Shown here: positions 43,658 through 53,479 of the stretch, one piece after another
Numbering within the stretch: position 1 is the first letter of the stretch
How the letters are laid out: each line of letters starts with the position of its first letter
Origin: Dryocola clanedunensis subsp. sulfonylureivorans
GTDB taxonomy: Bacteria; Pseudomonadota; Gammaproteobacteria; Enterobacterales; Enterobacteriaceae
Reading direction: 5' to 3'
Assembly (NCBI RefSeq): GCF_016756775.1
Contig: NZ_JAERMU010000003.1
Span: 237,280-301,279 of the forward strand
DNA: 64,000 bases
Translations under genes and position numbers: made by a program
The notes under the pieces: generated by a model
Told to the model about the DNA's origin: nothing
Database searches by the model: none
Seen by the model: only the letters and a program-made list of their open reading frames with translations

Positions 43658-44974
43658 TTACTGGTTCGCCGCCGTGCGCAGATCGCTTACGCGAATGGCT
43701 TTGCCTTCCGAACGCGGCAGGCTGCCGCAGTTGACGATGCTGATGTCCGTGGAGATGCCGACCATCGATTTAATGCGGTGGCGCAGCTGGTGACAGACGG
43801 AACAGCGCTGTTCGTGGCTTAAATAGAGGCTGCTCTCTTTCAGCTCCACCTTGACCGACAGCGTGTCCAGGTGGCCGTCGCGATGAACCTCCAGCTGGTA
43901 GTGCGGGGCCAGGTGCTCGAACTTGACGATCTCCTCTTCCAGCTGCGACGGGAAGACGTTCACGCCCCGGATGATCAGCATGTCGTCCGAGCGCCCGGTG
44001 ATTCTGTCCATGCGGCGCATGGTGCGCGCCGTTCCCGGCAGCAGGCGCGTCAGGTCGCGGGTGCGATAGCGGATCACCGGCAGCGCCTCTTTGGTCAGCG
44101 TGGTAAACAGCAGCTCCCCCTGCTCACCGTCATCCAGCGGCGTGCCGCTAATCGGGTTAACAATTTCCGGGTAGAAATGATCTTCCCAGATGGTTGGCCC
44201 GTCGGTGGTTTCCAGACACTCCATCGCCACTCCCGGCCCCATCACCTCCGACAGGCCGTAGATATCCAGCGCGGTAATGCCCAGGCGGCGTTCGATTTCG
44301 CGACGCATGGCGTGCGTCCACGGCTCGGCACCGAATACGCCAACGCGCAGCGAACAGTTGCGCGCATCACCGCCCATCTGGCGCTCCAGCTCTTCAATCA
44401 GGTTCAGGCACCAGGACGGCGTCACCATAATCATATCCGGCTGGAAGTCGCGGATCAGCTGCGCCTGCTTCTCCGTCTGGCCGCCGGACATGGGGATAAC
44501 CGTCGCGCCAAGGCGTTCTGCACCGTAGTGCGCGCCCAGCCCGCCGGTAAACAAACCGTAGCCGTAAGCGACGTGGATTTTGTCTTTTGGCGTGCCGCCC
44601 GCGGCGCGCAGCGAACGGGCAACGATATCGGCCCAGGTATCAATATCTTTTTGGGTGTAGCCCACCACCGTTGGCTTGCCGGTCGTACCCGATGAGGCAT
44701 GAATACGTACAATCTGCTCCATCGGCACCGCGAAGGTGTCGAACGGATAGTTGTCGCGCAGATCCTGTTTGGTGGTGCAGGGGAAAAGCTGAATGTCCTT
44801 CAGCTCTTTAAAATCGTCAGGGTGTACACCCACCGCGTCAAACTTGCGTTTGTACATCGGCACGTTGGCGTAGGCGTGGTTAAGCGTCCACTTCAGGCGC
44901 TGCGTCTGCAGGGCCTGCAGCTCGTCTTTTGACGCGGTTTCAATCGGTTCCAGCTTTGTAGTAGAGGTTATCAT
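43658..44974 (-). CDS. paaK: Phenylacetate-CoA ligase
   Basis: 438 residues. Adenylate-forming enzyme that activates phenylacetate with ATP and CoA, the entry step. ATP/AMP loop SSGTTGKPTVVGYT, GYGLFTGGLGAHYGAE, and the C-terminal DMLIIRGVNVFPSQLEE hinge. It is the last gene of the paaA-K operon on this strand. Confidence 0.95.
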   Translation of the reverse strand: MITSTTKLEPIETASKDELQALQTQRLKWTLNHAYANVPMYKRKFDAVGVHPDDFKELKDIQLFPCTTKQDLRDNYPFDTFAVPMEQIVRIHASSGTTGKPTVVGYTQKDIDTWADIVARSLRAAGGTPKDKIHVAYGYGLFTGGLGAHYGAERLGATVIPMSGGQTEKQAQLIRDFQPDMIMVTPSWCLNLIEELERQMGGDARNCSLRVGVFGAEPWTHAMRREIERRLGITALDIYGLSEVMGPGVAMECLETTDGPTIWEDHFYPEIVNPISGTPLDDGEQGELLFTTLTKEALPVIRYRTRDLTRLLPGTARTMRRMDRITGRSDDMLIIRGVNVFPSQLEEEIVKFEHLAPHYQLEVHRDGHLDTLSVKVELKESSLYLSHEQRCSVCHQLRHRIKSMVGISTDISIVNCGSLPRSEGKAIRVSDLRTAANQ

Positions 44975-44996
44975 TATAAGGTACTCGCAGGTTTGA

Positions 44997-46205
44997 TTAG
45001 CTCACACGCTCAAGGATCAGGGCAATGCCCTGGCCAACGCCGATACACATCGTACAAAGGGCATAGCGGCCCTTCCGGCGATGCAGTTCGTGGCTGGCGG
45101 CCAGCGCCAGTCGGGCTCCACTCATGCCCAGCGGATGGCCTAAAGCGATGGCGCCTCCGTTGGGGTTAACATGGGGGGCATCGTCAGGCAGCCCCAGCTG
45201 TCGTAATACGCCCAGCGCCTGCGCGGCAAAGGCTTCATTCAGTTCTATTACGTCCATGTCGTTGATGGAGAGTCCCGCCAGCTCCAGCACCCTGCGCGTT
45301 GCGGGTACCGGGCCGAGGCCCATATAGCGCGGTTCTACACCTGCGGTAGCCATTGCGACGATGCGGGTCTTTGGCGTCAGGCCGTGGCGCTTAGCCGCTT
45401 CTGCGCTGGCCACGATCAGCGCCGCCGCCCCGTCGTTTACCCCGGACGCGTTCCCGGCCGTAATGACGCCGTTTTTACGGAACGGCGCTTTCAGGGCGTT
45501 AAGCTGTTGCAGAGTTGTTTCAGGGCGAGGATGTTCGTCGTCGCGAACTTCTGTCAGCGTTCCCTTCTTACCTTTCACCATAACCGACACGATTTCCTGC
45601 GCCAGCACGCCATTTTTCTGCGCCTCTTCGGTACGCTGCTGGCTGCGCCAGGCGAAGGCATCCTGGTCTTCACGGCTTATATTTAACAACTCGGCTACAT
45701 TCTCTGCCGTTTCGGGCATGCTGTCAGTACCAAAATGCTCAGCCATGAGCGGGTTCACAAAACGCCAGCCAATGGTGGTATCGAACATCTCTGCCTGGCG
45801 CTGGAAAGGCGCGGTCGCCTTACCCATCACAAAAGGCGCCCGGGACATGGATTCCACGCCGCCCGCCATCATCAGCTGCGCATCCCCCGCCTTAATAGCC
45901 CGGGCAGCCATGCCGAGCGCATCCAGCCCGGAGCCGCAAAGGCGGTTGATTGTCGTGCCGGAAATCGTCTGCGGCAGCCCTGCCAGCAGCGTAGCCATGC
46001 GCGCCACGTTGCGGTTATCTTCCCCCGCCTGGTTGGCGCAGCCCATAATCACGTCGTCCACCGCGCTCCAGTCCACGGACGGGTAGCGCGTCATCAGCTC
46101 TTTCAGAGGAACGGCGGCGAGATCGTCCGCCCTTACGGACGACAGCGCCCCGCCGTAGCGGCCAATGGGGGTTCTCACGCCGTCACAGATAAATGCGTCA
46201 TTCAT
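44997..46205 (-). CDS. paaJ: 3-oxoadipyl-CoA/3-oxo-5,6-dehydrosuberyl-CoA thiolase
   Basis: 402 residues. The acylated cysteine is in [18 protein letters not shown], the active histidine in [19 protein letters not shown] and the second cysteine in [12 protein letters not shown]. It performs both thiolytic steps of the pathway, giving acetyl-CoA and succinyl-CoA. Overlaps paaI by four bases. Confidence 0.94.
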   Translation of the reverse strand: MNDAFICDGVRTPIGRYGGALSSVRADDLAAVPLKELMTRYPSVDWSAVDDVIMGCANQAGEDNRNVARMATLLAGLPQTISGTTINRLCGSGLDALGMAARAIKAGDAQLMMAGGVESMSRAPFVMGKATAPFQRQAEMFDTTIGWRFVNPLMAEHFGTDSMPETAENVAELLNISREDQDAFAWRSQQRTEEAQKNGVLAQEIVSVMVKGKKGTLTEVRDDEHPRPETTLQQLNALKAPFRKNGVITAGNASGVNDGAAALIVASAEAAKRHGLTPKTRIVAMATAGVEPRYMGLGPVPATRRVLELAGLSINDMDVIELNEAFAAQALGVLRQLGLPDDAPHVNPNGGAIALGHPLGMSGARLALAASHELHRRKGRYALCTMCIGVGQGIALILERVS

Positions 46206-46627
46206 AGCTTTGCTCCAGAGACAGGGGTGCCGATACGGTGAGAGCGCCCACGGAACAGGGCGACGGTTTTCTCGTGCTGATTGATGATTTCAATGTCGTA
46301 AACGCCGGTCTGCCGTCCCTGGGTGCGCACCTGCGCCAGGGCCGTTAATGTGTCGCCCGCATGGGCCGGGCGAACGAAGTCAATGCTGCAACCGGAAGCC
46401 ACCGCCGCCAGCCCCTGGCTGTTGCAGGCGTAGGCAAAAGCAGTGTCCGCCAGGGTGAAAAGCTGCCCTCCGTGGCAGGTCTGATGGCCGTTGAGCATCG
46501 CTTCGGTCACCGTCATGGTCAGCTTTGCGAAGCCTTCTCCCATCTCCACAATCTCAATGCCCATCTGGTGGGCGCAGTTATCGTGGGCGTACATCTCGCG
46601 GGCGTTGGCCCAGGCATCAGTGTTCAT
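46202..46627 (-). CDS. paaI: Hotdog-fold hydroxyphenylacetyl-CoA thioesterase
   Basis: 141 residues. LNGHQTCHGGQLFTLADTAFAYACNSQG is the hotdog helix with the catalytic aspartate. The enzyme frees CoA from hydroxylated phenylacetyl-CoA that cannot continue down the route. Overlaps both paaH and paaJ. Confidence 0.93.
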   Translation of the reverse strand: MNTDAWANAREMYAHDNCAHQMGIEIVEMGEGFAKLTMTVTEAMLNGHQTCHGGQLFTLADTAFAYACNSQGLAAVASGCSIDFVRPAHAGDTLTALAQVRTQGRQTGVYDIEIINQHEKTVALFRGRSHRIGTPVSGAKL

Positions 46628-48044
46628 GTTGCGTCTCCAGCAGCGCGCGCTGGCGCAGCAGCGATGTCGGGCGATAGCGTTCTTCGCCGTAGTGTTGTTG
46701 CAGATTTTCCAGCAGGGTCAGCACCCGCTGCCAGCCAAGCTCAGCGCCCCAGGCCAGCGGCCCGTGGGGATAATTGACGCCAAGGCGCATCGCGGTATCG
46801 ATGTCCTGCTCGCTGGCAACGCCCTTTTGCAGCGCGTCCAGCGCTTCGTTCGCCAGCATTGCCACCGTGCGCCAGACCAGCATGCCCGGATAATCCTTAA
46901 TCAGCAGAACCTGCTTGCCCTGCCGCTGGAAGAAGCGGACGGCCTTTGCGGTTTGCTCAGCCGTATTGCCAGCCGCAGCGGCCAGCACGACCAGCCCGGC
47001 TTTGCGCCAGTCGTTGATCAAATCGACCAGCACTACAGGGCGTTTAAGGCGAAGCGCCAGCTGCGACGCGGTTTCCCCTTGAGTAACCTGAACCAGAAGA
47101 TCGTCAAGTTCCACGCCGGAAAAGGTTACAACGTCATTATCAGCGTCAGAAATCTGACCGAATTCGTAAGTCAGTGATTCATCGAGCGGCCAGCGGTAGA
47201 CCCCCTGCCCGGTTTTCTTGCCAAGGCGCCTGCCGAGCACCAGCTCCTGCTGAATCAGCGAAGGTAAAAAGCGGCGCTCCTGCCAGAAGCCGTTGAACAC
47301 CGAACAGGTGACGGCGAAGTTCACGTCCTGGCCAATCAGGTCGGTCAGCGCCAGCGGCCCCATCGGGAAACCTCCGCAGTCGCGCAGCGCCGCATCAATC
47401 ACGGCGGCCGGAGCGACCTGCTCTTCCAGCGCGCGCCAGGCTTCAGAATAGAAAGGACGAGCAACGCGGTTAACGATAAAACCAGGCGTTGAGTGACAGC
47501 GCACCGGCTGTTTCCCCCAGCGCATCGCCAGCCCGGTCAGGCTGTCCAGCACGGCTGGCGCGGTTTCCAGCCCGCTGACCACCTCAACCAGCCTCATCAC
47601 CGGAGCCGGGTTAAAGAAATGCAGCCCGACCACGCGCTCCGGGTGCGGAATGCCGCTGGCAATCGCGGTGATGGAAATCGATGAGGTGTTGCTGGCAAAA
47701 ATCACCTCTGCTGAGCAGGCCTCCGCCAGCTCGCGGAAAATGGCCTGCTTAATATATATTTGTTCCGCAGCGGCTTCGATAACCAGATCGGCCTGCGCCA
47801 GCTCGCTAAGCGTTTGTGCGACGGAAATTCTGGCAACGGCGGCGTTTCTGTCGTCTTCACTGAGTTTACCTTTCGTGACACGTGCGCTTAAGGCGGTGGC
47901 GATGCCGTCAATTGCCCGACGGGCCGCATCGGGCTGAATATCGTATAGCTTCACGGCGTGACCGGCCTGTGCCGCCACCTGGGCAATACCTGCGCCCATG
48001 GTGCCGCTGCCGATGACCGCAATAATGGAGTGAGGAGTCAGCAT
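46617..48044 (-). CDS. paaH: 3-hydroxyadipyl-CoA dehydrogenase
   Basis: 475 residues. NAD fold IAVIGSGTMGAGIAQVAAQAGH, catalytic histidine region VVGLHFFNPAPVMRLVEVV, and two helical C-terminal domains. It oxidises 3-hydroxyadipyl-CoA to 3-oxoadipyl-CoA. Starts two bases after the paaG stop. Confidence 0.94.
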   Translation of the reverse strand: MLTPHSIIAVIGSGTMGAGIAQVAAQAGHAVKLYDIQPDAARRAIDGIATALSARVTKGKLSEDDRNAAVARISVAQTLSELAQADLVIEAAAEQIYIKQAIFRELAEACSAEVIFASNTSSISITAIASGIPHPERVVGLHFFNPAPVMRLVEVVSGLETAPAVLDSLTGLAMRWGKQPVRCHSTPGFIVNRVARPFYSEAWRALEEQVAPAAVIDAALRDCGGFPMGPLALTDLIGQDVNFAVTCSVFNGFWQERRFLPSLIQQELVLGRRLGKKTGQGVYRWPLDESLTYEFGQISDADNDVVTFSGVELDDLLVQVTQGETASQLALRLKRPVVLVDLINDWRKAGLVVLAAAAGNTAEQTAKAVRFFQRQGKQVLLIKDYPGMLVWRTVAMLANEALDALQKGVASEQDIDTAMRLGVNYPHGPLAWGAELGWQRVLTLLENLQQHYGEERYRPTSLLRQRALLETQHEH

Positions 48045-48046
48045 GA

Positions 48047-48832
48047 TTATTTCCCCTTAAAGACCGGCGGACGTTTGGCCAGGAAAGCCGCCACGCCTTC
48101 GCGGTAGTCGTCGCTGCGTCCGGCAATGCGCTGGTAGTCCCGCTCCAGATCCAGCTGTGCGTCCAGCGTGTTGTTTTCCGAGGCGAGCAGCGCCTTCTTC
48201 ACCAGCCCCAGGCCCAACGTAGGCTGGCTGGCGAAATGCGCGGCAAGCGCACGGCCGGTATCAATCAGCGCTTCGTCATCCACCACCTGCCAGATCATTC
48301 CCCACTGGTGCGCCTGCTCCGCGCTGAGCTTCTCACCCAGCAGCGCAAGGCCCATCGCACGGGCACGCCCGGCGACTCGCGGCAGGAACCAGGTGCCGCC
48401 GCAGTCGGGCACCAGGCCCAGCCTGCTGAAAGACATAATGAAATTAACGGAGCGCGCGGCGATGACCATATCGCAGCCCAGCGCCAGCGTAGCTCCGGCT
48501 CCGGCGGTAACGCCGTTTACAGCAGCTATCACCGGCTTCGGCAGCCTGGCCAGCCGCCTGACCAGCGGGTTATAGAAGTTTTCGACGGAGGCCCCAAGAT
48601 CCGGCGCGGCCCCGCTTGGGTCGACATTACGATCGTTAAGATCCTGACCGGCACAAAACGCACGGCCCTCGCCGGTAATCAAAAGGCAGCGGATAGCGTC
48701 ATCACGCTCGGCCTGGGTCAGCGCCTCTGCCAGCTGGCGGTGCATTTCATCGTTAAAACTGTTCAGGCGTTCCGGGCGATTTAAGGTCAGCGTCATCACG
48801 CCGTTTTGCACATCGCTGAGAATAAAAGTCAT
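48047..48832 (-). CDS. paaG: Ring-1,2-epoxyphenylacetyl-CoA isomerase
   Basis: 261 residues, crotonase fold: FCAGQDLNDRN and VNGVTAGAGATLALGCDMVIAA form the oxyanion hole. It converts the epoxide to the seven-membered oxepin-CoA. Start 48832 matches E. coli PaaG; the long frame to 49072 overlaps paaF without family sequence. Two bases from paaF. Confidence 0.93.
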   Translation of the reverse strand: MTFILSDVQNGVMTLTLNRPERLNSFNDEMHRQLAEALTQAERDDAIRCLLITGEGRAFCAGQDLNDRNVDPSGAAPDLGASVENFYNPLVRRLARLPKPVIAAVNGVTAGAGATLALGCDMVIAARSVNFIMSFSRLGLVPDCGGTWFLPRVAGRARAMGLALLGEKLSAEQAHQWGMIWQVVDDEALIDTGRALAAHFASQPTLGLGLVKKALLASENNTLDAQLDLERDYQRIAGRSDDYREGVAAFLAKRPPVFKGK

Positions 48833-48834
48833 GG

Positions 48835-49602
48835 CTATCGTCCTTTGAACGCGGCGGGGCGTTTTTCCAGGAACGCGGCGATGCCTTCCTGACGGTCGGA
48901 GGTGGCGGCAAGCAGCGTGAACAGCTGGCGCTCCTGCTGTAGCCCCTGAGTCAGCGAAAGTTCGTGCGCCTGGCGCAGAGCAGTTTTTGCGGCCTGTAAC
49001 GCAAGTGGAGCATGTTGAGCAATGCGGGCTGCGAGCTTCTGCGCATATTCCAGCGTCAGCGCTGAGGGACAAACTTCGGCAATCAGACCCGCCTGTAGCG
49101 CCTGGTCTGCGGTGATAGCCTCCCCCGTCAGCACCATGCGGTAAGCCAGCGCTTTACCGACGGCTCGGATCAGCCGCTGGGTGCCGCCCGCGCCGGGCAT
49201 AATGCCCAGCGTGATTTCCGGCAGGCCAAAGCGGGCGTTGTCCCCCGCCAGCACGATGTCGCTCAGCATGGCAAGTTCACAGCCTGCGCCCAGCGCATAG
49301 CCGTTTACCGCCGTCAGCAGCGGTTTGGGGAATCGTTCGATGCGTGCCCACAGCTGCGGGCGCGGGTCGTTCAGCGTGGCGGGCATATCGCGGCTCGCCA
49401 TCTCATTAAGATCGGCGCCTGCTGCGAAGCAGCGCTCGCTGCCGGTAATCACCACCGCGCCAGTGCTGGTATCGTTTTGTGCCGCTTCCAGCGCATCCGC
49501 AAGCTGCTCCAGCAGCGCGTTATTCAGCGCATTGCGGGCCTGCGGACGGTTCAGCGTCAGGGTTAAAATCCGGTCGTTCCGGCTGCTAAGAAGTTCGCTC
49601 AT
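48835..49602 (-). CDS. paaF: 2,3-dehydroadipyl-CoA hydratase
   Basis: 255 residues, crotonase fold with FAAGADLNEMASRD, VNGYALGAGCELAMLSDIVLAG and the PEITLGIMPGAGGTQRL loop holding the second glutamate. It hydrates dehydroadipyl-CoA. Its ATG shares one base with the paaE stop. Confidence 0.93.
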   Translation of the reverse strand: MSELLSSRNDRILTLTLNRPQARNALNNALLEQLADALEAAQNDTSTGAVVITGSERCFAAGADLNEMASRDMPATLNDPRPQLWARIERFPKPLLTAVNGYALGAGCELAMLSDIVLAGDNARFGLPEITLGIMPGAGGTQRLIRAVGKALAYRMVLTGEAITADQALQAGLIAEVCPSALTLEYAQKLAARIAQHAPLALQAAKTALRQAHELSLTQGLQQERQLFTLLAATSDRQEGIAAFLEKRPAAFKGR

Positions 49603-50669
49603 CACAACCCCTGCGTGTCAAAGTCGAGCACCACGTCATCGCCTTTCGGCAGCGTCTGGCAGCTCAGGACGTAGCCCGCCGCCAGCTGATCGGGTTCAAG
49701 ACTGTAGTTGATGCCCATCTCGACCTCACCGCTCACCACCTTACAGCGGCAGGTGGCGCAGACGCCGCCTTTGCAGGCGTAAGGCAGATCCGCGCCCTGC
49801 CGCAATGCCGCATCAAGAATGCTTTCGTCGTGGGCGTCGAGGGTGATTTTGCGGTCGCGTCCGTCCTGGCGCAGCGTGACGACTTTGCCCGCCGCCTGTT
49901 CGCGACGGCGCAGGCTCGGCGCGGTGCCCGGCGTATTGAAATGCTCGATGAAGATGTTCTGCTGCGCAACGCCCAGCGCCAGCAGCGTTGCCTCGGACTC
50001 CTGCATCATGCTTTGCGGGCCGCAGATAAAGGTGCGGTCGAAACCTTTCAGATCCAGCAGCTGATCGCCCAGCGCTTTTAGCTTCGCGCCGTCAAGCCGC
50101 CCGCTGAGCAGATCGCTCTCCTGAGTTTCCTGGCTGAACAGCCAGATAAGCTGTAAACGCTGCGGGTAGCGGTCTTTAAGGTCGGCCAGCGCCTGGCGGA
50201 ACATCATGCTGCGGCTGCTGCGGTTGCCGTAGACCAGCGTCACTGTGCTTTGCGGCTCGGTGGCGAGCGTGGAGCTGATAATCGCCAGCATTGGCGTTAT
50301 GCCGGAGCCCACCGCCAGGGCCAGATAATTGCCCTGGGTTTCAGGCTGCGGCTGATAGCCAAACGTTCCCTGTGGGATCATCACGTCCATCGCCATTCCG
50401 GCAACCAGGTCGCTGACCGCGTAATGGGAGAAGCGCCCGCCCTCGATGGCCTTCACGGCCACACAGATTTCACCAGGCTGCTCGGCCCGGCAGATGGAGT
50501 AGCAGCGGCGCAGCTCTTCGTCCCCGAGGCGCGTTTTAAGCGTCAGATGCTGCCCCGGTTTAAAAGCATAATGGCTGCGCAGCTCTGCGGGAACCGCGAA
50601 GGTGATGGCCACCGCCTCCGGGGTTTCCTGTTCAATGCGTGCCACCTTAAGCGAATGAAACGTCGTCAT
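49602..50669 (-). CDS. paaE: Phenylacetyl-CoA epoxidase reductase subunit
   Basis: 355 residues. An FAD/NAD(P)H reductase module (ELRRCYSICRAEQPGE, GSGITPMLAIISSTLA, YGNRSSRSMMF) is followed by a plant-type [2Fe-2S] domain (PYACKGGVCATCRCKV and the distant YVLSCQ). It passes electrons from NADPH to the PaaA di-iron centre. Start at MTTFHSLKVAR as in E. coli. Confidence 0.94.
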   Translation of the reverse strand: MTTFHSLKVARIEQETPEAVAITFAVPAELRSHYAFKPGQHLTLKTRLGDEELRRCYSICRAEQPGEICVAVKAIEGGRFSHYAVSDLVAGMAMDVMIPQGTFGYQPQPETQGNYLALAVGSGITPMLAIISSTLATEPQSTVTLVYGNRSSRSMMFRQALADLKDRYPQRLQLIWLFSQETQESDLLSGRLDGAKLKALGDQLLDLKGFDRTFICGPQSMMQESEATLLALGVAQQNIFIEHFNTPGTAPSLRRREQAAGKVVTLRQDGRDRKITLDAHDESILDAALRQGADLPYACKGGVCATCRCKVVSGEVEMGINYSLEPDQLAAGYVLSCQTLPKGDDVVLDFDTQGL

Positions 50670-50676
50670 GGCATCC

Positions 50677-51177
50677 TCAAATACATTTAAAGTAATCAAA
50701 GGGTTCGCGGCAGCTGTCGCAGCGATAGAGCGCTTTGCAGGCCGTGGAACCGAATTCGCTAATCAGCGAGGTATGCAAACTTCCGCAGCGCGGGCAGCTG
50801 ACTTCTGCACTCGCCGACGAGGCATGACAGGCGTGGCCCTGCGGCGGGCTGATGCCGTATTCGCGCAGCCGCGCTTTCGCCTCGGGCGTCATCCAGTCCG
50901 TTGTCCAGGCCGGGTGAAGCACCTGATCGATATGCACCGGCTGCAAATCGGCTTCGGCCATCGCTTCGCGGATAGCAGCCAGCAAAAAATCCGTCGCCGG
51001 GCAGCCGGAGTAAGTTGGCGTGAAGCCGATGTGCCAGCCGTCGTCACGGTGATGCACGCTGCGCACCATGCCCAGGTCGGTGATGGTCAGCACCGGAATT
51101 TCCGGGTCGCTGATTTGCCCGAGGATGCGCCACACGTCGCGAACCTGGGCCGGCTCCAGCGCGTCGAGAGTTTGCAT
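50677..51177 (-). CDS. paaD: PaaD, Fe-S assembly-like subunit of the epoxidase system
   Basis: 166 residues. The MIP18/DUF59 domain (QISDPEIPVLTITDLGMVRSV, TPTYSGCPATDFL) precedes a zinc or Fe-S end (CPRCGSLHTSLISEFGSTACKALYRCDSC, FDYFKCI). It is needed in vivo to mature the oxygenase. GAGG six bases before 51177 supports this start. Confidence 0.94.
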   Translation of the reverse strand: MQTLDALEPAQVRDVWRILGQISDPEIPVLTITDLGMVRSVHHRDDGWHIGFTPTYSGCPATDFLLAAIREAMAEADLQPVHIDQVLHPAWTTDWMTPEAKARLREYGISPPQGHACHASSASAEVSCPRCGSLHTSLISEFGSTACKALYRCDSCREPFDYFKCI

Positions 51178-51188
51178 AGGCTGCCTCG

Positions 51189-51944
51189 CTACCATTGCAG
51201 TTCGGGATAAGCGCGCTGCAGGTACTGCATCTCCGCCAGCAGCGGGCCGAGGTGCTCGGTGTGCAGCCCCTGTTTTCCGCCGGTGCGGTACTGCGCTTCC
51301 TGCGGTTTCACCAGCGATGCATCATTCAGGGCGCTGAACACCTCCGCTTCCCATTCGTCACGCAGGCCGCGTGGATCGACGGCGATACCCTGCTCTGCCA
51401 GGCTGATTTCCAGCTCGTCGGCGTGAAACAGTTCACCCGTGAAGCGCCAGAGCCTGTTCAGTGAGCTCTGCATCTTTTGATGTGAAAGCTCGGTGCCGTT
51501 ACCCAGCCGCACCAGCCAGCCGCGGCTGAAGCGCAGGTGATAGCGAACCTCTTTAATCGCTTTTGCGGCGATGGCAGCCAGCTGCAAATCGCGGCTGTGC
51601 AGCAGGCGGCTGAACAGGGCGACGTGCCAGGCGTCCAGCAGATACTGACGCATCAGCGTATCGGCGAAGTCGCCGTTCGGCTGTTCGGCCAGCAGCAGGT
51701 TGTGGTACTGCCGCTCGTCGCGTCCGAAGGCCAGCCTGTCCTCATCGAGCTGTTCGCCCTGAATCTCTGCGGCATAGCTCAGGAAGTTGCGCCCCTGGCC
51801 CAGCAGATCCAGGCCGATGTTCGCCAGCGCCAGATCGATCTCCAGCTCCGGCGCGTGGCCGCACCAGCCGGTCAGGCGCTGGGCCAGCACCAGGCAGGTA
51901 TCGCCCAGCCGCAGGGTGTAGGTGGTTAACGGGGAATAAGTCAT
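51189..51944 (-). CDS. paaC: Phenylacetyl-CoA epoxidase structural subunit
   Basis: 251 residues of the ferritin-like fold, related to PaaA but lacking a full iron site. YTLRLGDTCLVLAQRLTGWCGHAPELEIDLALANIGLDLLGQ is nearly identical in pattern to E. coli PaaC. It forms the heterodimer core with PaaA. GAGG precedes ATG 51944. Confidence 0.94.
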   Translation of the reverse strand: MTYSPLTTYTLRLGDTCLVLAQRLTGWCGHAPELEIDLALANIGLDLLGQGRNFLSYAAEIQGEQLDEDRLAFGRDERQYHNLLLAEQPNGDFADTLMRQYLLDAWHVALFSRLLHSRDLQLAAIAAKAIKEVRYHLRFSRGWLVRLGNGTELSHQKMQSSLNRLWRFTGELFHADELEISLAEQGIAVDPRGLRDEWEAEVFSALNDASLVKPQEAQYRTGGKQGLHTEHLGPLLAEMQYLQRAYPELQW

Positions 51945-51952
51945 GGCGCGCC

Positions 51953-52240
51953 TCACATGTGCTCGATGCCGTCGGGCAGCGTATAAAACGTTGGATGACG
52001 GTAGATTTTGCTTTCCGCCGGGTCGAAGAACGCCGGGCGCTCCTCCGGCTGCGAGGCAACGATTTCGCTCGCCTTCACCACCCAGATAGAACAGCCTTCG
52101 CTGCGGCGGGTGTAGGCATCGCGGGCGTTTTCCAGCGCCATCTGGTCATCAGCGGCGTGCAGGCTCCCGACGTGACGATGCGACAGCCCCTGTTTGCTGC
52201 GGATAAAGACTTCGTATAACGGCCAGTGGACATTGCTCAT
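51953..52240 (-). CDS. paaB: Phenylacetyl-CoA epoxidase subunit B
   Basis: 95 residues, the E. coli length. Starts MSNVHWPLYEVFIRSKQGLS and contains HVGSLHAADDQMALENARD and SIWVVKASEI. It bridges the PaaA/PaaC complexes. It lies 84 bases after paaA, the largest gap in the operon, and that gap is filled by a REP pair. Confidence 0.94.
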   Translation of the reverse strand: MSNVHWPLYEVFIRSKQGLSHRHVGSLHAADDQMALENARDAYTRRSEGCSIWVVKASEIVASQPEERPAFFDPAESKIYRHPTFYTLPDGIEHM

Positions 52241-52255
52241 ATAATTTTCCTTTTT

Positions 52256-52337
52256 GGTGGATGGCGCTGACGCTTATCCCCCCTACGAAGATTTCGCTTT
52301 TACGTAGGTCGGATAAGCGCAGCGTCATCCGACATTT
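52256..52337. repeat. REP/BIME pair inside the paa operon, between paaA and paaB
   Basis: GGTGGATGGCGCTGACGCTT with ATCCCCCCTACG, and CGTAGGTCGGATAAGCGCAG with CGTCATCCGACA. The distal unit runs into the last codons of paaA. The element lies in an otherwise closely packed operon. Confidence 0.8.
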
Positions 52338-53242
52338 TTAGCTGCGTATGCCAGAGCGGCTTCGCGCACCCACGCGCCCTCTTCCCAGGCTTTACGCTTG
52401 GCGGCCAGGCGCTCTTCGTTACACAGCCCTCGTCCGGCAACCACCTCATTAAATTCGTGCCAGTCGATTTCGCCGAACTCGTAATGGCCGGTTTCTTCAT
52501 TCCAGCGCAGATCTTTGTCCGGCACGGTCATGCCGAGCAGCTCAACCTGCGGAACGGTGTTGTCCACGAAGCGCTGGCGCAGCTCGTCATTCCCGAAACG
52601 TTTAATTTTCCAGGCCAGGCTCTGCGCGCTGTTCGGGGAGTTGTCGTCGTTCGGGCCAAACATCATCAGCGCGGGCCACCAGAAGCGGTTGATGGCGTCC
52701 TGCAGCATCTGCCGCTGGGCCTCACTGCCCTGGGCCAGCACGTTGCAGGCCTCAAAACCCTGGCGCTGGTGGAAGCTCTCTTCTTTACAGATTTTCACCA
52801 TCGCCCGGGCGTACGGCCCGTAGGAGGTACGGCACAGGGCAACCTGGTTAACAATCGCCGCACCGTCAACCAGCCAGCCGATCACCCCGATATCCGCCCA
52901 GTTCAGCGTCGGATAGTTAAAGATCGACGAGTATTTCATCCTGCCGTCGAGCATCTTCTGGTAGATATCCTCCCGTGCGCAGCCCAGCGTTTCCGCAGCG
53001 CTGTACAGGTAAAGCCCGTGCCCGGCTTCGTCCTGCACCTTCGCCAGCAGAATGGCTTTGCGCTTCAGGCTCGGGGCGCGTGTCAGCCAGTTCCCTTCCG
53101 GCAGCATGCCGACAATCTCCGAATGGGCGTGCTGCCCAATCTGGCGGATCAGCGTTTTACGGTATTCTTCCGGCATCCAGTCCTGCGGCTCTATCGCAAT
53201 TTCCTGGGCGATTCGCTCATCAAAGCGGTGTTGTTCAGTCAC
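52325..53242 (-). CDS. paaA: Phenylacetyl-CoA epoxidase catalytic subunit
   Basis: 305 residues. Ferritin-like di-iron protein; iron-ligand segments include [17 protein letters not shown] and [14 protein letters not shown] (E and ExxH types). It adds one oxygen atom to phenylacetyl-CoA to form the ring epoxide. The 3' codons end inside a REP unit. First gene of the operon, divergent from paaZ. Confidence 0.94.
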   Translation of the reverse strand: MTEQHRFDERIAQEIAIEPQDWMPEEYRKTLIRQIGQHAHSEIVGMLPEGNWLTRAPSLKRKAILLAKVQDEAGHGLYLYSAAETLGCAREDIYQKMLDGRMKYSSIFNYPTLNWADIGVIGWLVDGAAIVNQVALCRTSYGPYARAMVKICKEESFHQRQGFEACNVLAQGSEAQRQMLQDAINRFWWPALMMFGPNDDNSPNSAQSLAWKIKRFGNDELRQRFVDNTVPQVELLGMTVPDKDLRWNEETGHYEFGEIDWHEFNEVVAGRGLCNEERLAAKRKAWEEGAWVREAALAYAAKNVG

Positions 53243-53251
53243 GGTATCACC

Positions 53252-53479
53252 TTTTATGATTCAAATAAGATTCAATAAACGAGTTTTAATGAATCACTTG
53301 ATAGATAAAAGTTACAGATAAGTTAACAAAAACAGCAAAATTGATCCGCATGCTTTGTGAGCATCGTCACGATAAATTTCGTTAAACCCTCGTTTTTCAG
53401 CCTGTTACGAAGACAGTGACCATCTCACTATTTCACATTGTTAATAAATTATTAAATTACACCTTGCTTTTTATGATTC
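53252..53479. promoter_or_regulatory. Divergent paaA/paaZ control region with repeated PaaX-like motifs
   Basis: TTTTATGATTC occurs at 53252-53262 beside paaA and TTTTTATGATTC at 53468-53479 beside paaZ, with an inverted TGAATCA at 53290-53296. The TGATTC core fits the known PaaX motif. The two copies flank the CRP-like site, so PaaX could cover both promoters. Confidence 0.6.
53356..53371. promoter_or_regulatory. Candidate CRP site in the paaA/paaZ region
   Basis: TGTGAGCATCGTCACG fits TGTGA-N6-TCACA with one mismatch in the core. It is 114 bases from the paaA start. CRP dependence of the paa promoters is known in E. coli. Confidence 0.7.

Noticed and set aside
48833..49072. N-terminal extension of paaG to 49072
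   Set aside because: The extra 80 codons overlap paaF in another frame and are not PaaG-like; ATG 48832 gives the family length.
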